DNA from: CAVQCX01 sp050050175
GTDB taxonomy: Bacteria > Pseudomonadota > Gammaproteobacteria > Chromatiales > Chromatiaceae
DNA: 13,249 nt
Reading direction: 5' to 3'
Assembly (NCBI GenBank): GCA_050050175.1
Contig: JASFUT010000063.1
Span: 1 to 13,249 of the forward strand
A model generated the notes under the pieces. That model was not told the DNA's origin. It searched no databases and saw only the letters and a program-made list of their open reading frames with translations. Positions 12,902 to 13,249 of this stretch are shown piece after piece; position 1 is the first letter of the stretch, and every line of letters starts with the position of its first letter. A program made the translations under genes and the position numbers.

Positions 12902-13249
12902 ATGGGCCCGCGGCCTGCGGAGCCACTTGCCACGGCCGGACCGATCCCCTTGGAACCCGCCGCTCTGACGCCCCTGAACGCCTTGGCGGCCTACGTCGCC
13001 GTCGGCGCACTCGCCGGCATCCTGGCCGGGCTGCTGGGCGTGGGGGGGGGGCTGATCATCGTGCCCGCCCTGATCTGGGCGTTCAGGGCTCAGGGCGTCG
13101 ACGATGCGATCGTAGTCCACCTGGCCGTCGGCACGTCCCTCGCGACCATCGTGCCCACGTCCCTGTCCGCGGTGTACGCCCACCACCGCCGCGGTGCGGT
13201 CCTCTGGGACCTGGTGGCGCGGCTTGCGCCCGGCATGGTGCTGGGCGCC
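12902..13249 (+). CDS. TauE/SafE-family membrane permease, N-terminal part (cut by right window edge)
   Basis: The first 116 residues are present. After about 20 leader residues comes the first membrane segment with the family motif GILAGLLGVGGGLIIVPAL, then LAVGTSLATIVPTSLSAVYAHH and the loop HRRGAVLWD, both typical of TauE/SafE proteins. The family exports or imports small anions such as sulfite, sulfoacetate or related organosulfur compounds; specificity cannot be predicted here. Topology after the second segment is outside the window. The ATG at 12902 is used, but no ribosome binding site precedes it; a TTG at 12950 is an alternative start nearer the first membrane helix. The glycine motif is encoded in a run of ten G (13042-13051). 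Confidence 0.85.
   Translation, partial: MGPRPAEPLATAGPIPLEPAALTPLNALAAYVAVGALAGILAGLLGVGGGLIIVPALIWAFRAQGVDDAIVVHLAVGTSLATIVPTSLSAVYAHHRRGAVLWDLVARLAPGMVLGA

Noticed and set aside
12854..13186. N-terminal extension of the NDUFA9-like gene to a start near 13186
   Set aside because: It would run antisense through the TauE/SafE gene; the GTG at 12853 has a good ribosome binding site and begins at the nucleotide-binding fold.
1..13249. CRISPR arrays, tRNA or rRNA genes, integrases and transposases
   Set aside because: No regularly spaced direct repeats, tRNA-like cloverleaf motifs or recombinase protein motifs were seen in any frame.

Overview
This is a GC-rich chromosomal window that looks like a gammaproteobacterium, possibly related to Ectothiorhodospiraceae/Chromatiales. 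The guess rests on an E. coli-type CCA tRNA nucleotidyltransferase with an HD domain, a PTR1/FolM-type pteridine reductase, a MidA (NDUFAF7-like) methyltransferase, an NDUFA9-like SDR protein and a lipoprotein aminopeptidase of the COG4324 type. No rRNA, tRNA, CRISPR array, transposase or integrase was found.

Layout. Bases 1-1590 (minus strand) hold a pteridine reductase, a 65-residue copper chaperone (copZ) and the N-terminus of a copper-exporting P-type ATPase (copA), which runs off the left edge. A 62-bp divergent spacer leads to the plus-strand MidA methyltransferase (1653-2864), followed by a terminator-like hairpin. The gene-free stretch 2865-3316 is rich in structure: two mutually exclusive hairpins overlap the stop of a 13-codon candidate leader ORF, and a GC hairpin and a weak promoter lie upstream of a small basic, coiled-coil protein that resembles a highly divergent H-NS (3317-3790).

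Bases 3904-9534 form one signalling module. A TonB-dependent receptor (minus) is divergent from a tightly coupled plus-strand operon: a YfiR-family periplasmic protein, a CHASE8-like/HAMP/HisKA_2 histidine kinase (4-base overlap) and a REC-PAS-GGDEF response regulator (4-base overlap). The inferred logic is outer-membrane or periplasmic input, then YfiR, then kinase, then phosphotransfer to a diguanylate cyclase with intact GGEEF and RxxD motifs. In classical YfiBNR the CHASE8-HAMP part is fused directly to GGDEF, so this is a split, phosphorelay-like version of that circuit. Two perfect dyads lie in the divergent spacer.

Bases 9503-13249 return to housekeeping-type genes: cca (minus), the COG4324 lipoprotein (plus), the NDUFA9-like SDR (minus) and the N-terminus of a TauE/SafE permease (plus, running off the right edge). 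Two convergent pairs overlap at their 3' ends, by 32 and 107 bp. The cca product is the most unusual single protein. Relative to the E. coli enzyme as I remember it, about 16 residues of the flexible loop between motifs A and B are missing, motif A reads E-x-D instead of D-x-D, and motif B reads HRD instead of RRD. Loss of that loop is the known signature of CC-adding enzymes that evolved from CCA-adding ones.

The strongest leads are the cca loop deletion, the YfiR-kinase-GGDEF/TonB module, the divergent H-NS-like protein, and the structured leader region before it.
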